Shown here piece by piece: positions 22,463 through 33,253 of a stretch of DNA of 64,000 nt. Position 1 is the first letter of the stretch, and each line of letters begins with the position of its first letter. The position numbers and the translations under genes were made by a program. The notes under the pieces were generated by a model. It had not been told where the DNA came from and did no database searches. It was given only the letters and a program-made list of their open reading frames with translations. The stretch lies in NCBI GenBank assembly GCA_029204225.1, contig CM055097.1, positions 62,198,950 through 62,262,949 on the forward strand, given 5' to 3'. Source of the DNA: Diphasiastrum complanatum. Taxonomy: Eukaryota > Streptophyta > Lycopodiopsida > Lycopodiales > Lycopodiaceae.

Positions 22463-25174
22463 ATTTTATTGGGAAAATCGTAATAATAGGAACCGATCAA
22501 AAGTATAACTGATTTCATTTCCAGTTAAAATCTTATGGTGGTTTGTATATCGATATTTCTACCCAGGTATAGGATATAGATGAAACTGTTTCAAACTTTT
22601 TTCCTACAACAATTCGCTTTTTTACATGTACTAATGTCATTACGTCTTCTTGATACCTTAGCTGAAAGATTTTCAGAGAACTATAAATTCTAAGGTGGGA
22701 AGAAGAGTGGACATCAGGGGTAGTAAGTGTGATCGAGAAATGTATTTCGCAATTAGGATTTTAACAATCCTAGTAAATAATTGCTTAATGCAGGATATTA
22801 ATTTCTTGGGTAGGATTCATTTAGTTGAATTCATATCTGATATCTTTGTGACCATTGAGTTATCCACAGCTTTGGATATCAATTGTGATGTTAGAAATGG
22901 AATCTGATATATGGATTACATTAGATCTGTTAGTTGATAGAAGCTTGTTCCTAGAGTTAATGCTCTTGGATCCAGTGGGATTCGAAGCTTATCATTAATC
23001 AGAAAAGATCAAAATCTAATGAGGAACCATGTTAATTCTTCTGATTGGATCACAAGATCAGGTGTGGATGTGGATATCCATCTGATGGGGCATGCCAGTC
23101 ATCCAAATCAAATGGATTCTCCAGTATTTGGGAACAACAGATAATATGCTATAGTGATTATAGGACAACTAAAGATCAGTGTAGAATATCAGATAAGGCG
23201 GTTAAGGATTTTCTGAAAGGAAAAGCTGATGGTATGGGACATCAGTGATTTTGAAAAGGGAATTTTAGGACTGTAAAGATTTGACGGTCAATGGTTGTTT
23301 AGTACCTAGTCGTGATATGGAAAAAAAAAAAACCATTCGATCAAATGTGGCTCGCTTTCTTAATTAATCATTTACTTCTTAGTAATTTCTTGAATATAGG
23401 ATATCAGACTGATTTATATGATTCTTTCCAACATGAAGTTATTCTTCTGAAAGACTGTTATGTCATATAAATTATTACTTGTAGGAATAGACTTGGAATT
23501 CAGATAAATCTAAGGTAAAATGTTTCAATTTCTTAAACCATGAAATATTTCTGTTGCATAAATGGATTTTGATGGAATAGCAGTTTCTATCACGCAGAGA
23601 GAAAACATTTGAAGGAAAAGTTTTGTGTGTAATAGGGTGAATCCTTTAGTGGAAGCACTTATTACTGACTTTTTCTAGGATTTAGATATTTTCATATATC
23701 ATTTTTCCAGTTAAGTTTTATGGAAATTTATAATTTCTTTAAAAGGAGGGGTGAAGTGGTGGGATAAAATTCTTTTTGGAAATCTGTAGGTTGCATAGTT
23801 TCGGAAGAGAACCAACTATGGCATAGAAATGAGATTTGGTCTGAAAGTAATTTCGGATAGATTCAGAGTAAGATACCTAATTGGAACTTTTCGAATAAGA
23901 GAAATTCTCTAGGGATTGTGGGGACAATCTGGAATTAGAACAGGCTTGATAGTTGAATCATTATCTATAAGTAGTACAGTCAATCGTCAAAGGTTACTAA
24001 TTCCATTTTGGTTGGAATAGAAGTAAGTTTGATAAAAAATAAGTCTGAGAGTTCTGTATTGGATCAACCTGATCTTAGTTTGAGTACTAGATCAGAGTGG
24101 GGTTGATTGAGTGGAAGAAATTATGTAATTAGAAGGTAAGTTGGATTGGAAAACTCTTGAGAATAAATGTTATTCGTCTCAGGGATTTTCCCGGATACTC
24201 AAGAGAAATAGAAATTATTTTGTAGCTGAGTTACAAATTCTCAATGAGATATGTGAGTAACATATGTGGGTTCTGGAGGAATCTGCCATATAAAAATGTG
24301 TTTATGTACTGGGCCATAGTGAGATTATTCACATATGTGCACGATTAATCTTGTATGAATCTATTGTGTATTCCTGGTTACGAGGGTTATTTGGTGCACT
24401 TAACCTAGTTGGTGATCAAGTATTGTTTTTACAGATACTTGCAGAGTTAAAAAATCTTTGGATTGGAGATTTATGGATTAACTTATTAGTGGTTTGGATG
24501 AGGATCTAAATGTGGTGTCATACTAGTATAATTGAGATCTGCACCTAGACATTTGAGATTTCTAAATCATTGGAAATTAACTTGAGTAGTTGATTACTCC
24601 AGGATGAAGTAATTGGTAAAACGATCAGTGTGATGTGGATTCACAAGGAACTGGTGGTTTTGAATTATATTGTTTGTAAGACGCACGATTAGTGAATCAT
24701 TTGGGCTCATCAGTTAAAATTGTGTGCATTGGATATACGGTATTCTTGGGATAGAGTATGCCTTGGTAAGGAAAGGACTCAGCTCGTTAGTTGATTGTAT
24801 CCCAGAGAGCTCAATTGGATAACGAATCATAATGAATCCAAAAATAATAACTGAATTGATATTCAGCAGGACTTTGGATATCTAGATTTGATTCTAGATT
24901 AGTAATCTAAAGTTTTTTTTGTAGTTGAAGATGATTGTCATCTTGGTATGCGTTCAGCCTTTAATTACCAGTGGTTTTTTAGACCTTGAATCTTGCACTT
25001 CAATAAAGAATCATGTTTTGGAAGTATTCCTAAATCCAGTATTTTCTTAATAGAAAGATTTCGGAATGACTTTTACTTTTCCTGAGTTATGTGGACATAT
25101 ACTCCAGTATCCTATAAATGATTAAGGTTTTGGGATTCCAAAAAATTATGATTGATGAATCATATGAATCTAAA
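22463..25174 (+). other. Unassigned sequence, probably plus-strand retroelement remnant
   Basis: By eye the plus strand is visibly richer in G than C through this stretch. No open frame longer than 75 codons occurs and none shows a family motif. The last 152 bp (25023-25174) are the inverted partner of 19812-19963, which links at least the end of this stretch to the same element family in opposite orientation. No LTR follows at the expected distance, so the copy would be truncated near 25175. Confidence 0.4.
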
Positions 25175-26591
25175 TATTTATGATTGACGGATCATAAATA
25201 GATACTTAATTATTGTCAGAGGACTATAAGGAATTGTAATGGTTCTTAAGTTTGATGATCACCAGATAAACAGCTAGTAGACAATGACAAGTCAATGAGC
25301 ATAAGACTACTTTGTTCCTGACATAGCAAATGCACGACCACATACAACTCTGACTCAGATCTAAACTCCCGTGACAATTCAACATGCAAGCCCACACACA
25401 CTCATGCGAATCAAAACGAATGATAAAGCGTCAAATACATGACCAAGGCCTGCCCATAAGCGGTATCCTGTCGTACCAACACTTGTGCCACCTGTAGATC
25501 CGCTGCTACACCACTGGTCACCAAATTAGGTCTCCAACCATGGCCCGCACCTGTACCAAGATGCTCTCATGTCCAAGCATATCACATAGATGTCCTCATA
25601 CATCATCCAAGATCAAATATCTTGAACCAATGAGTGCTCCAAGCCTCATCCTTGATGTATCTCCCAAACAAAGCTATGCTACAAGCCGCTTTGCCCTGAC
25701 ATCTTGTCCAATAAGACTTGAAAGTTGATCCCCATCCATTCCCCATGCTCCAAGCACAAGAATCTACCAAGGACTTAATGAATGAATGTACACAAACCTC
25801 ACCATAGGCTATATTTGATTAGCTCGCCTATCTCCCAAAGACACTGATGATGATCTGCCTATCCTACATCCCATGTAGGTTCAACTTTCCATGCTTGACG
25901 TTGCCAACTCTAATTTGACCAGTCTATAGGCTTCCCACCAAGGAGCCTATCTCCCCACAACATCCATCATAGCGTCCAAGCCAAAGCAAATGCAAACTAG
26001 ATACACTATCGTGATAAACAACTCACCCACGATCCATAGCATATCAAGTAGGATAGCTCCAGAACCCTGTACCCTGTACCATCTATCACCAAATACTCAT
26101 TACCCGCTGATAGCTCTCCAAGAATTTGTCCACCTATAGTGCAACTAGACTCCAACTGGATCTAGCCAAAAGTTGCATCCTGCTTACCAAATAATGATGG
26201 ATAGACACAACATGTGACACCAACCTGGAGACCACTGTGCATATAACCATGCAGCTCACCTGATTACTCGCCAAAGTATCAGCTGTCACTCCCTGAGCAA
26301 CCATCTCCATCCCTACTGGCTCACAACCATGGGCATGCTGGATCCACATCACCCCGTATTGCTCTCCATGCCCTCATGATATGTACCACCACAGGTACAC
26401 TCCATGCCACCTACCTCCAAGTAGGCATGACCCGTCCCTAGGTCATCACATGATGCACCAGCTGAAGAACATCGTCCATACATCAAATGACATATCATAC
26501 CTGAGCAACTGTAGCATCTCCTTGAGTGCCACCCCAATGGACTCGTCATCCACATATTATGCTCACCTGATGTCTCCGATCCTGGTCACCA
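25175..26591. other. Unassigned C-rich sequence
   Basis: From about 25250 the plus strand turns richer in C than G. Short frames exist on both strands (for example 26134-26352 and 26349-26555 minus) but none is recognisable. It abuts the copia integrase fragment and may be an element inserted into it. Confidence 0.35.
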
Positions 26592-27014
26592 TCATGCTAG
26601 ACAAGCCGAACTCCAAAGCATCATCTGCTCCACCTGGCTCCTAGCATCTGCTCGCTCTCCCTGGCTATGTGCCACCCAACACCATGCCAACGCAAGCCTG
26701 TCCCTAAGTCGCTGTTCACGAGATCTCGAGACTACTGTCTCCATGATCATACTGTTAATGAACATGGTTGTAGACCATCTAGAATAATCATCTATGAAAG
26801 TGATAAAATAGATTGCATCTCCTAATGACGGAGTTGGCATTGGACCACAGAGATCACTATGTACAAGATCTAATACATGCTTTGTTTTGATGGAGTGTGA
26901 TTTTGGAAACTTGCTTCTAGAGTGCTTCCCATAGATGCAAGATTCACAAAAGAAAGATTTCTTATCTAATGAAGACGGAAAATTCAAACCATCAACTAAA
27001 TTATTACAACACAT
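26592..27014 (-). pseudogene. copia GAG-pre-integrase/integrase fragment with foreign 3' end
   Basis: The frame has CESCIYGKHSRSKFPKS, LDLVHSDLCGPMPTPS and YFITFIDDYSRW, that is the zinc-binding domain and the first catalytic Asp region of copia integrase. After about 26760 it leaves the family and reads SRSREQRLRDRLALAWCWVA, which does not belong to integrase. The frame stays open to 26592, giving a chimeric 140-codon frame. The remaining core, RT and RNase H are missing. The junction probably marks an insertion or deletion breakpoint. Confidence 0.75.
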
Positions 27015-27101
27015 AAGAAAGTGATATTGTATTCACGTGTCCAGATCAACTATGCCACAGAACACCACTGTCGTTTACATTTTCATTAGAGATACTAGCT
27101 A

Positions 27102-28645
27102 ATGCAACTGTATCGCGAACAACGCAGACGACTTGAAAAGCTCCTACGAAAATATCGACATGTCTTTGCATGGACATATAAAGACATGAAAGGCGTCTCA
27201 CCCCAAGTAGTTGTGCATCGTATCCCGCTTAAACCTGGTGCGAGGCCAACTGCTAGTCATCCATATAGATGCAATCCAATCTATAAGGCCAAGATCAAAG
27301 AAGAATTACAATGCCTCTTAGATGCGGGATTTATCTATGAAATTGAGCATACTGAGTGGGTCTCCCCAATTGTCATCATTCCCAAGAAAAATGGAAAACT
27401 TCGCATCTATGTCGACTTTAAGAAACTTAACGCCGTCACCGAATGTGATCATTTTCCATTACCTTTCAGAGAATCCATCTTAGAAAATCTAGCAGGAGAT
27501 GAGGCTTACTCCTTCTTAGATGGCTTTAGCGGATACAATATGATCCAAATTGCCAAAGAAGATCAACATAAAACCGCTTTTGCCATAGAATGGGGACCCT
27601 TCTACTGGAAAGTCATGCCTTTGGTCTCTGCAATGCCCCTAGCACCTTCCAACATGTTATGCAAGCTACCTTTTCTCAGCAGATGGGCGATACCCTAGAG
27701 GTTTACTTGGACGATTTAGGTGTACATTCAAAAGAAACATGCCATCTGTTTGTGCTCAAAAAAATTTTATCCAATGTCAACGCTTCGGCATCTCCCTTAA
27801 TCCTGAAAAATACCAGATCTGGTAGCACATGGTATTGTGTTAGGACATATTATTTCCTAAAGTAGCATTGCCATTGACCCTGAAAAATCCTTATCATTCA
27901 AAATCTACCGGAACAACGTACAATATGTGAAGTTTACTCTTTCCTTGGCCACGCCAACTACTATCGGTGCTTTATTCTTGATTTTGCTAACAAAGCACGC
28001 TTAATCCACAAAGTTGTAGTGCCCAAATGGACGGATGAACAATCCGTCGCATTAAATCAACTCAAAGAAGCCCTTAGGGCTCCTGATTATTCTAAAGAAT
28101 TTCATGTGCATATCGATGCATCCAAGTATGCCATTGGAGCAGTGCTCAAAAAGGATTACCCAATCCGTTTTCTTAGTAGACAATTGATACCTGCTGAAGT
28201 CAATTATACCACTACCGAACGTGAAGCCTTGGCAATGGTATATGCAGTTCAGAACTTTCGCCATTATTTTCTAAAAAAAGTTTTTGCATTCTTCACTTAT
28301 CATCAAGCACTGTTGTATCTCATCAACAAGACTTGCACCACAGCCCGTATTACTAGATGGATCCTATTATTGCGAGAATTTGAGCTTAAAATCGTGGTTC
28401 GTAAGAGAGTTCAACATTTTCTAGCAAATCATCTGTCCCAAATCCCTAACCTTCCTACCCTTGATCAAGGTGTCAACGATGATTTACCAGATGCCATCCT
28501 TTTCCAAGTTAACTCTACACCCGTATGGGCTAAGGAAATCACAGAATATTTAACTTCAGGACAGATGGATCCTTCTTGTCTAAACCTGAATCTGTATAAT
28601 AAGTGTTATAGCAATAACGATCAAATCACAAGACAATTGCGCTGA
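27102..28645 (+). pseudogene. Ty3/gypsy reverse transcriptase and RNase H, frameshifted
   Basis: The RT begins with RHVFAWTYKDMKGVSP and VVHRIPLKPGARPTASHPYR, then WVSPIVIIPKKNGKLRIYVD, YSFLDGFSGYNMIQI and HKTAFAIEWG. A frameshift near 27620 moves the rest (FGLCNAPSTFQHVMQATF and the catalytic VYLDDLGVHS) into another frame (27590-27865). After a stop-rich linker the RNase H/connection runs at 28019-28645: FHVHIDASKYAIGAVL, RFLSRQLIPAEVNYTTTERE, then FRHYFLKK. Catalytic Asp pairs are retained, yet the shift and stops prevent a single product. No integrase follows. The form resembles the Tat/Athila side of plant gypsy elements, an inference from RT alone. Confidence 0.9.
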
Positions 28646-29237
28646 GCGCGTGATCCTACTTATAGATCCAAGTAATTGCAATAATTCAGAATACTTTAAT
28701 TATCTCTCTCTCTATAATCTCTAACTCTGAGGAGTCAAATACTGAGTTTCAATCTCTCTGATCAAAACTGTTCTTCTACAGTTTACTCTCTGTCATGTTA
28801 TCTATAATCGCTCATCTCCTTATATAGTTGTTTGATTACCTTATGTTATTCTAATTTTACAATTACAAGATCATTAACAGTTCTGTAGTTTGATCAATAG
28901 ATCAGTTATTCACTGGAGCGTAAAGACAAGTCTTGTACTAAGTTCCATGCAAATCTGCAGTATTTCGCATTCCTTGCAAAACCTTGTGTTGTTCGGAATG
29001 TTGAGTAGAAGACTTTTGTCGCATTATTTCTCGTCTGTTGAAGGTTGCATGTAAAACTGCAGACTGTGCGAGAAACAGTTCATCTCTGCATACTGTTTGT
29101 AAGAGAGTGATTTCCTTGAGTGAATTAAAAGGCAGTTAAAGTAGGAGTAAGAATAACTCCAACACTCCACACGCGTGGGACCCACCTATGTAGAAATTTA
29201 TCTTGTGGAGTTGTAGGGTATCTTAACTATTCTTAAG
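28646..29237. other. No gene recognised; LTR-like
   Basis: CT-rich tracts near 28708 and a TATATAG at about 28831 are compatible with an LTR, but no TG/CA borders or primer site were found. Confidence 0.3.
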
Positions 29238-30131
29238 TATGATGGTCAAAACCGTTCCATGGAAATTAGAGAATGGTTAAATTTCATGGACTATTATTTT
29301 TGTTGTCATGCAAACTCAACGTTTAACAAAGTTACTTTTGCCATCATCTTATTTTATGGGATCTGTCAAATATTGGTGGCAACATGTTTGATATTTCATG
29401 GAATGGGATTGGAGACTCTTCAAGAGTGAATGCATACACAAGACAGCTTCAAGCAATGGTGTTCTTTGACACATACTCGGTCATTGTCTTCCTACAACAT
29501 ATCTATTAGAATCTTGATTCCACGCTATTTGTTGAATCAATCGTCTTATCTTCAATACTATCTTGATCACCTCCAACCAAAGCTCAAGACAATTGTAGAA
29601 GCATCCATGCCAGCCTCATGCACAATAGACAATTTGATGCGTTTGTCTATTGGTTCTGAAGAAAAGCTTTGGAAAATTGAATGGGAACAGAAAATGAAAT
29701 TTTCAAGATATACAAACCAACAATCTACAACAATCAAGGGTGTGCCATCAAATGTTCATCAAAATGTCCAACTAAAAGATGAAGCTTCAAGGATCCAACA
29801 TTCTGAGGATGATGAACAATTTAATAGTGAAATTCAAGATTCAAATCAAAGAGATCACATTTATACTGATCAAGAAGGAATGGTTAGCATTCGGAACCAA
29901 CCACAATCATATCTTGGGAATCAAACTGATCATGATCAAGGGGAAATGCCTAGCATGGAAGATCAAGTTCAGGTACCACTAGAAAAGGTTATTAATCCAA
30001 TAATGCAGCAAACTGATTTAAGTGATTTTGATGACTCTTCATCAACATCATCAATGAATGAATTGGACGTGCAAAGTGATGGAAAGGAACAAATATCAAT
30101 AATGGAAAAGCAGTTCTTGATTTTTTATTGA
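29238..30131 (+). pseudogene. Retrotransposon gag-like remnant
   Basis: At 29238 the sequence reads LKYDGQNRSMEIREWLNFMD and YYFCCH, then after shifts AIILFYGI, corresponding to the K(Y/F)DG...REWL...FAxxxLxGxAxxWW pattern of gypsy-type gag. The open frame at 29430-30131 (233 codons) continues with YLLNQSSYLQYYLDHLQPKL and a long acidic, Gln/Ser-rich tail (DLSDFDDSSSTSSMNELDVQ). No zinc knuckle is visible. Early breaks near 29390-29430 disable it. Whether it belongs with the RT at 27.1-28.6 kb is unclear, since gag should precede pol. Confidence 0.5.
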
Positions 30132-32795
30132 TCTCACAAGAAACGGCCAATTAATATTTATGCAATGCTATGGAGTGTACACAGGATTGGCAACATCAAC
30201 ATAATTTCCAATTTGAATCAAACAAGAAAATTCCAAATGTGATAACAATGTCAATGCAAGGACACCGAAAATCAGCTAAGCGTAACGAAGAGGATGTGAA
30301 AAATTATGATGATAACATTTTTGTTTTTAATATTGATCTACATTTGTTAGGCACTTAGTGGGTCCCGCCACTAAAGTACTATTGGCTAAGCTTACCAAGT
30401 GGGCAATGTCATATCAATGTGTGAAAATTGACAAGTTTCGATGAAACTAGTTTCATTGTTCTACATCATTTGCATCATGAAGATGAAATAGTATGATCAA
30501 GTTAAGGCTTTCAAAGTGATCTTGAAAATTATTGAAGTGCTCAATATATTTCTTGTAGTGCAAATTTCAAAATCTAAGATTCCATCGTTGGCAAATTGGC
30601 GATTTGTTAACATTGAGGATCTTCAAGCAAATCAAGTTCAGTTTTTGGAAGGGAGTAGAAGAAAATTCATTTGGCTTTTCAAGTTTTTAACATTTTTTGA
30701 GTATTGTACCAGGAAGCTGACAAGTTACACTAGGAAGATGACCAATGAATCGAGTATTTCATCAACTGCAATGAGATACGCAACAAGCTCACCAAAAAGA
30801 CTCATTGAAAAGCAACAATCAATCAACAAATTGGAACATGAGCAATAGATTCATCTAAGGAACTCCAAAACTGTAATGAAGCCGATTCCTCTTTTTTCCC
30901 ATCATCTATTATCTTACTGATTTAGTTGGTCACATCCAACAACCATCTCACACATCAAGATGGTATTGAAGGTATGATCAACAACCCGTCGCACGTCAAC
31001 AATACAGAGCTCTTGATCATTAGCAACAAGTACTAAGCTTAATCCCAAATAACCAAGTTAAAGGTACCCCATGCAAAAATGACAACTCAATCCTCACCTA
31101 GAAAAGAGGTAGCTAACCACCAATCTACATTTCAAAATGTTTGTTCACTCTTATAATATGTTTTGTCCATATTCAAAATAGTTCACACAAACTTGAGACA
31201 AAGCCGATGAATACTTGACAACTCGTAAAACCTCCTAACATCCAATGCATATGATTACATAATTTTTCATGCACGTTGACATGTAACAAGCATAAATTAA
31301 AATTAAAAAATTTCAAATGACTTCCTCAAATCTGATCTCCCTCATTACAAAAACGTGCAAGAGTTACCAAGTTCCACAATTACCATAAATATTTCATCAT
31401 AACACATGCAGATATAGATATGGACTGATGTACTGGATTGGATGCCACAAAAAAACATATAGAATGTTGCATCACAAATGCACAATTTCTTAAGTAGCAT
31501 TCTATATAGATGATACATAGATAATCAGCTGATAATCATGCATGTCTCTAAAGATCAAGAATAATTTTTTATCAGGCCATTAGGCAGGGAGATATGCCAA
31601 AGGTTTGAATCCATAGGAGCTGCTTCAAAAAAGTGTTGTTGCACTTTGAAACTGTTCCTTGGTTACTCTCCAAGTGTTGCTCCAATGAACAACTGACCTA
31701 GAGGATGAGCTACAGTGTAAAGGCATTAAGAGATCCTTTCATATTTTCTCGTACGTGCCACATGATCTTTTCATATTGTATGAAAGTCTTGCTTCAAAAG
31801 CTTAGAGATATGATTTTCATCAACTTGTATGAAAGCTGAGGTATGACAGGTCGAGCGGCAAAGCCACACATATCATCAACTTGTGGCAACTTGTCTACTG
31901 TTACAAACCAATGCTATTGGGTATTTTTTTTTGCATAGTTTGTTAGTGAATGAGACATTGATCAAAGGAAAAAAAAAAAAGATTAAAAATAATTAAATAA
32001 ATAAAAAGCCTTCAGTGATTGTTACAAAATGTCCAAATAACTTGCTTCCTATTGAAGCCTAACTATGCCAAAAATTAAATGCGTTATGCCAAGGAATGCA
32101 TCTTTCAAATTGAAGAGGATAATGTCAAAATATATAAATAATCTCATTTATTAGAGCTTGATGATTAGTGACTTTGATGACCATGCCCACAAGCCGTACT
32201 CATCAATATTAGCCTTTTCATTTGTTTGAAAAAGATAATTGTTCACATATCGAAAAAAGAATCTTGATTTCATCCAATACCAAAAAGATTTCTGAGTTTC
32301 CGACTATGCAACAAAAGGTCTGCCGAAATTAATCCTGGAAACCTAAAATTTATCCATTAACCAAGTCTAACGCTCTTGAATCTCATGATAAAATATGATA
32401 CAAAGTAAGCAACTCAATTTTTCCAACAAAAAAAAATACTCTACAACATGTACAGGTTTGCCTGTTCTTCTAAAAAAATGTATCTAAAGGATGGAAGGCA
32501 TATCGCTACATCCTAGTAGTTCGTAAGAAATTAATTCTCTTGATTAAAACCAAAAGATCCAAATCAGCACCACAGAAAGGAAAATCGTTTATGCAAGATT
32601 CACTGCATTACATCAAAACAAGTAATGACCCTGGTATACATCTTCAGTGTCCACAAATACTTTCAAGGGGAAAGAATCACATCCTTGCTTATCAAAATCC
32701 GCCCAGACCAGCAATGAGTTCTTAAAACCTTGATTCTGCACCTTTTGCAGCGCCGGCTCTCAGCAAAGTCCTGACTACATTTCTGTGCATCTCAG
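30132..32795. other. Intergenic, nothing recognised; downstream flank of the polymerase gene
   Basis: AT-rich with short unmatched frames (30516-30848 is the longest, 110 codons, no motif). The part next to 32796 should hold the 3' UTR of the minus-strand polymerase gene. Confidence 0.4.
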
Positions 32796-32957
32796 CTATT
32801 TTGCAGTGTACCAACTGTCAGCATAGTTACAATCCACGTCCAGTTTCACCCTCAACCAATTTTCCCCATTAAATGGATATGACATAGAATCCACTACAAG
32901 CTTTTTAGCAATTTCTGCAGATTCTGTTGGCCCTTCCAGAATTACCTCGTCATGTAC
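32796..32957 (-). CDS. POLIA/POLIB: Polymerase last exon (53 codons plus stop), motif C
   Basis: [18 protein letters not shown], then [14 protein letters not shown] and TAG. The Asp in HDE is the second catalytic metal ligand. Acceptor AAACACAG. Confidence 0.93.
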   Translation of the reverse strand, partial: VHDEVILEGPTESAEIAKKLVVDSMSYPFNGENWLRVKLDVDCNYADSWYTAK

Positions 32958-33202
32958 CTGTGTTTACATTACACATATGGTTTCCATAGAACACATCTTA
33001 AATAACCTCATCACATATCAGAAGAATACAGGATCAGCTAGGTATTTGATCAGGATAATTCAGTAAGCAGAGTAAAATAAGACCCACCTGAAGAACTAAT
33101 TTCCAACCAAGCTCTTTCAGAGTGTGGTTGCGGTTAATTGCCAGCATTGCACACATCGCAACATCTGCCGCACTACCCTGACAGCAACCAAAGCCTGAGA
33201 GA

Positions 33203-33253
<51 letters not shown>

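Noticed and set aside
26134-26555. Cys/His-rich minus-strand frames resembling a zinc-binding protein
   Set aside because: Cysteine spacing is irregular and the frames lie in C-rich repeat-like DNA next to a truncated copia element; no known pattern.
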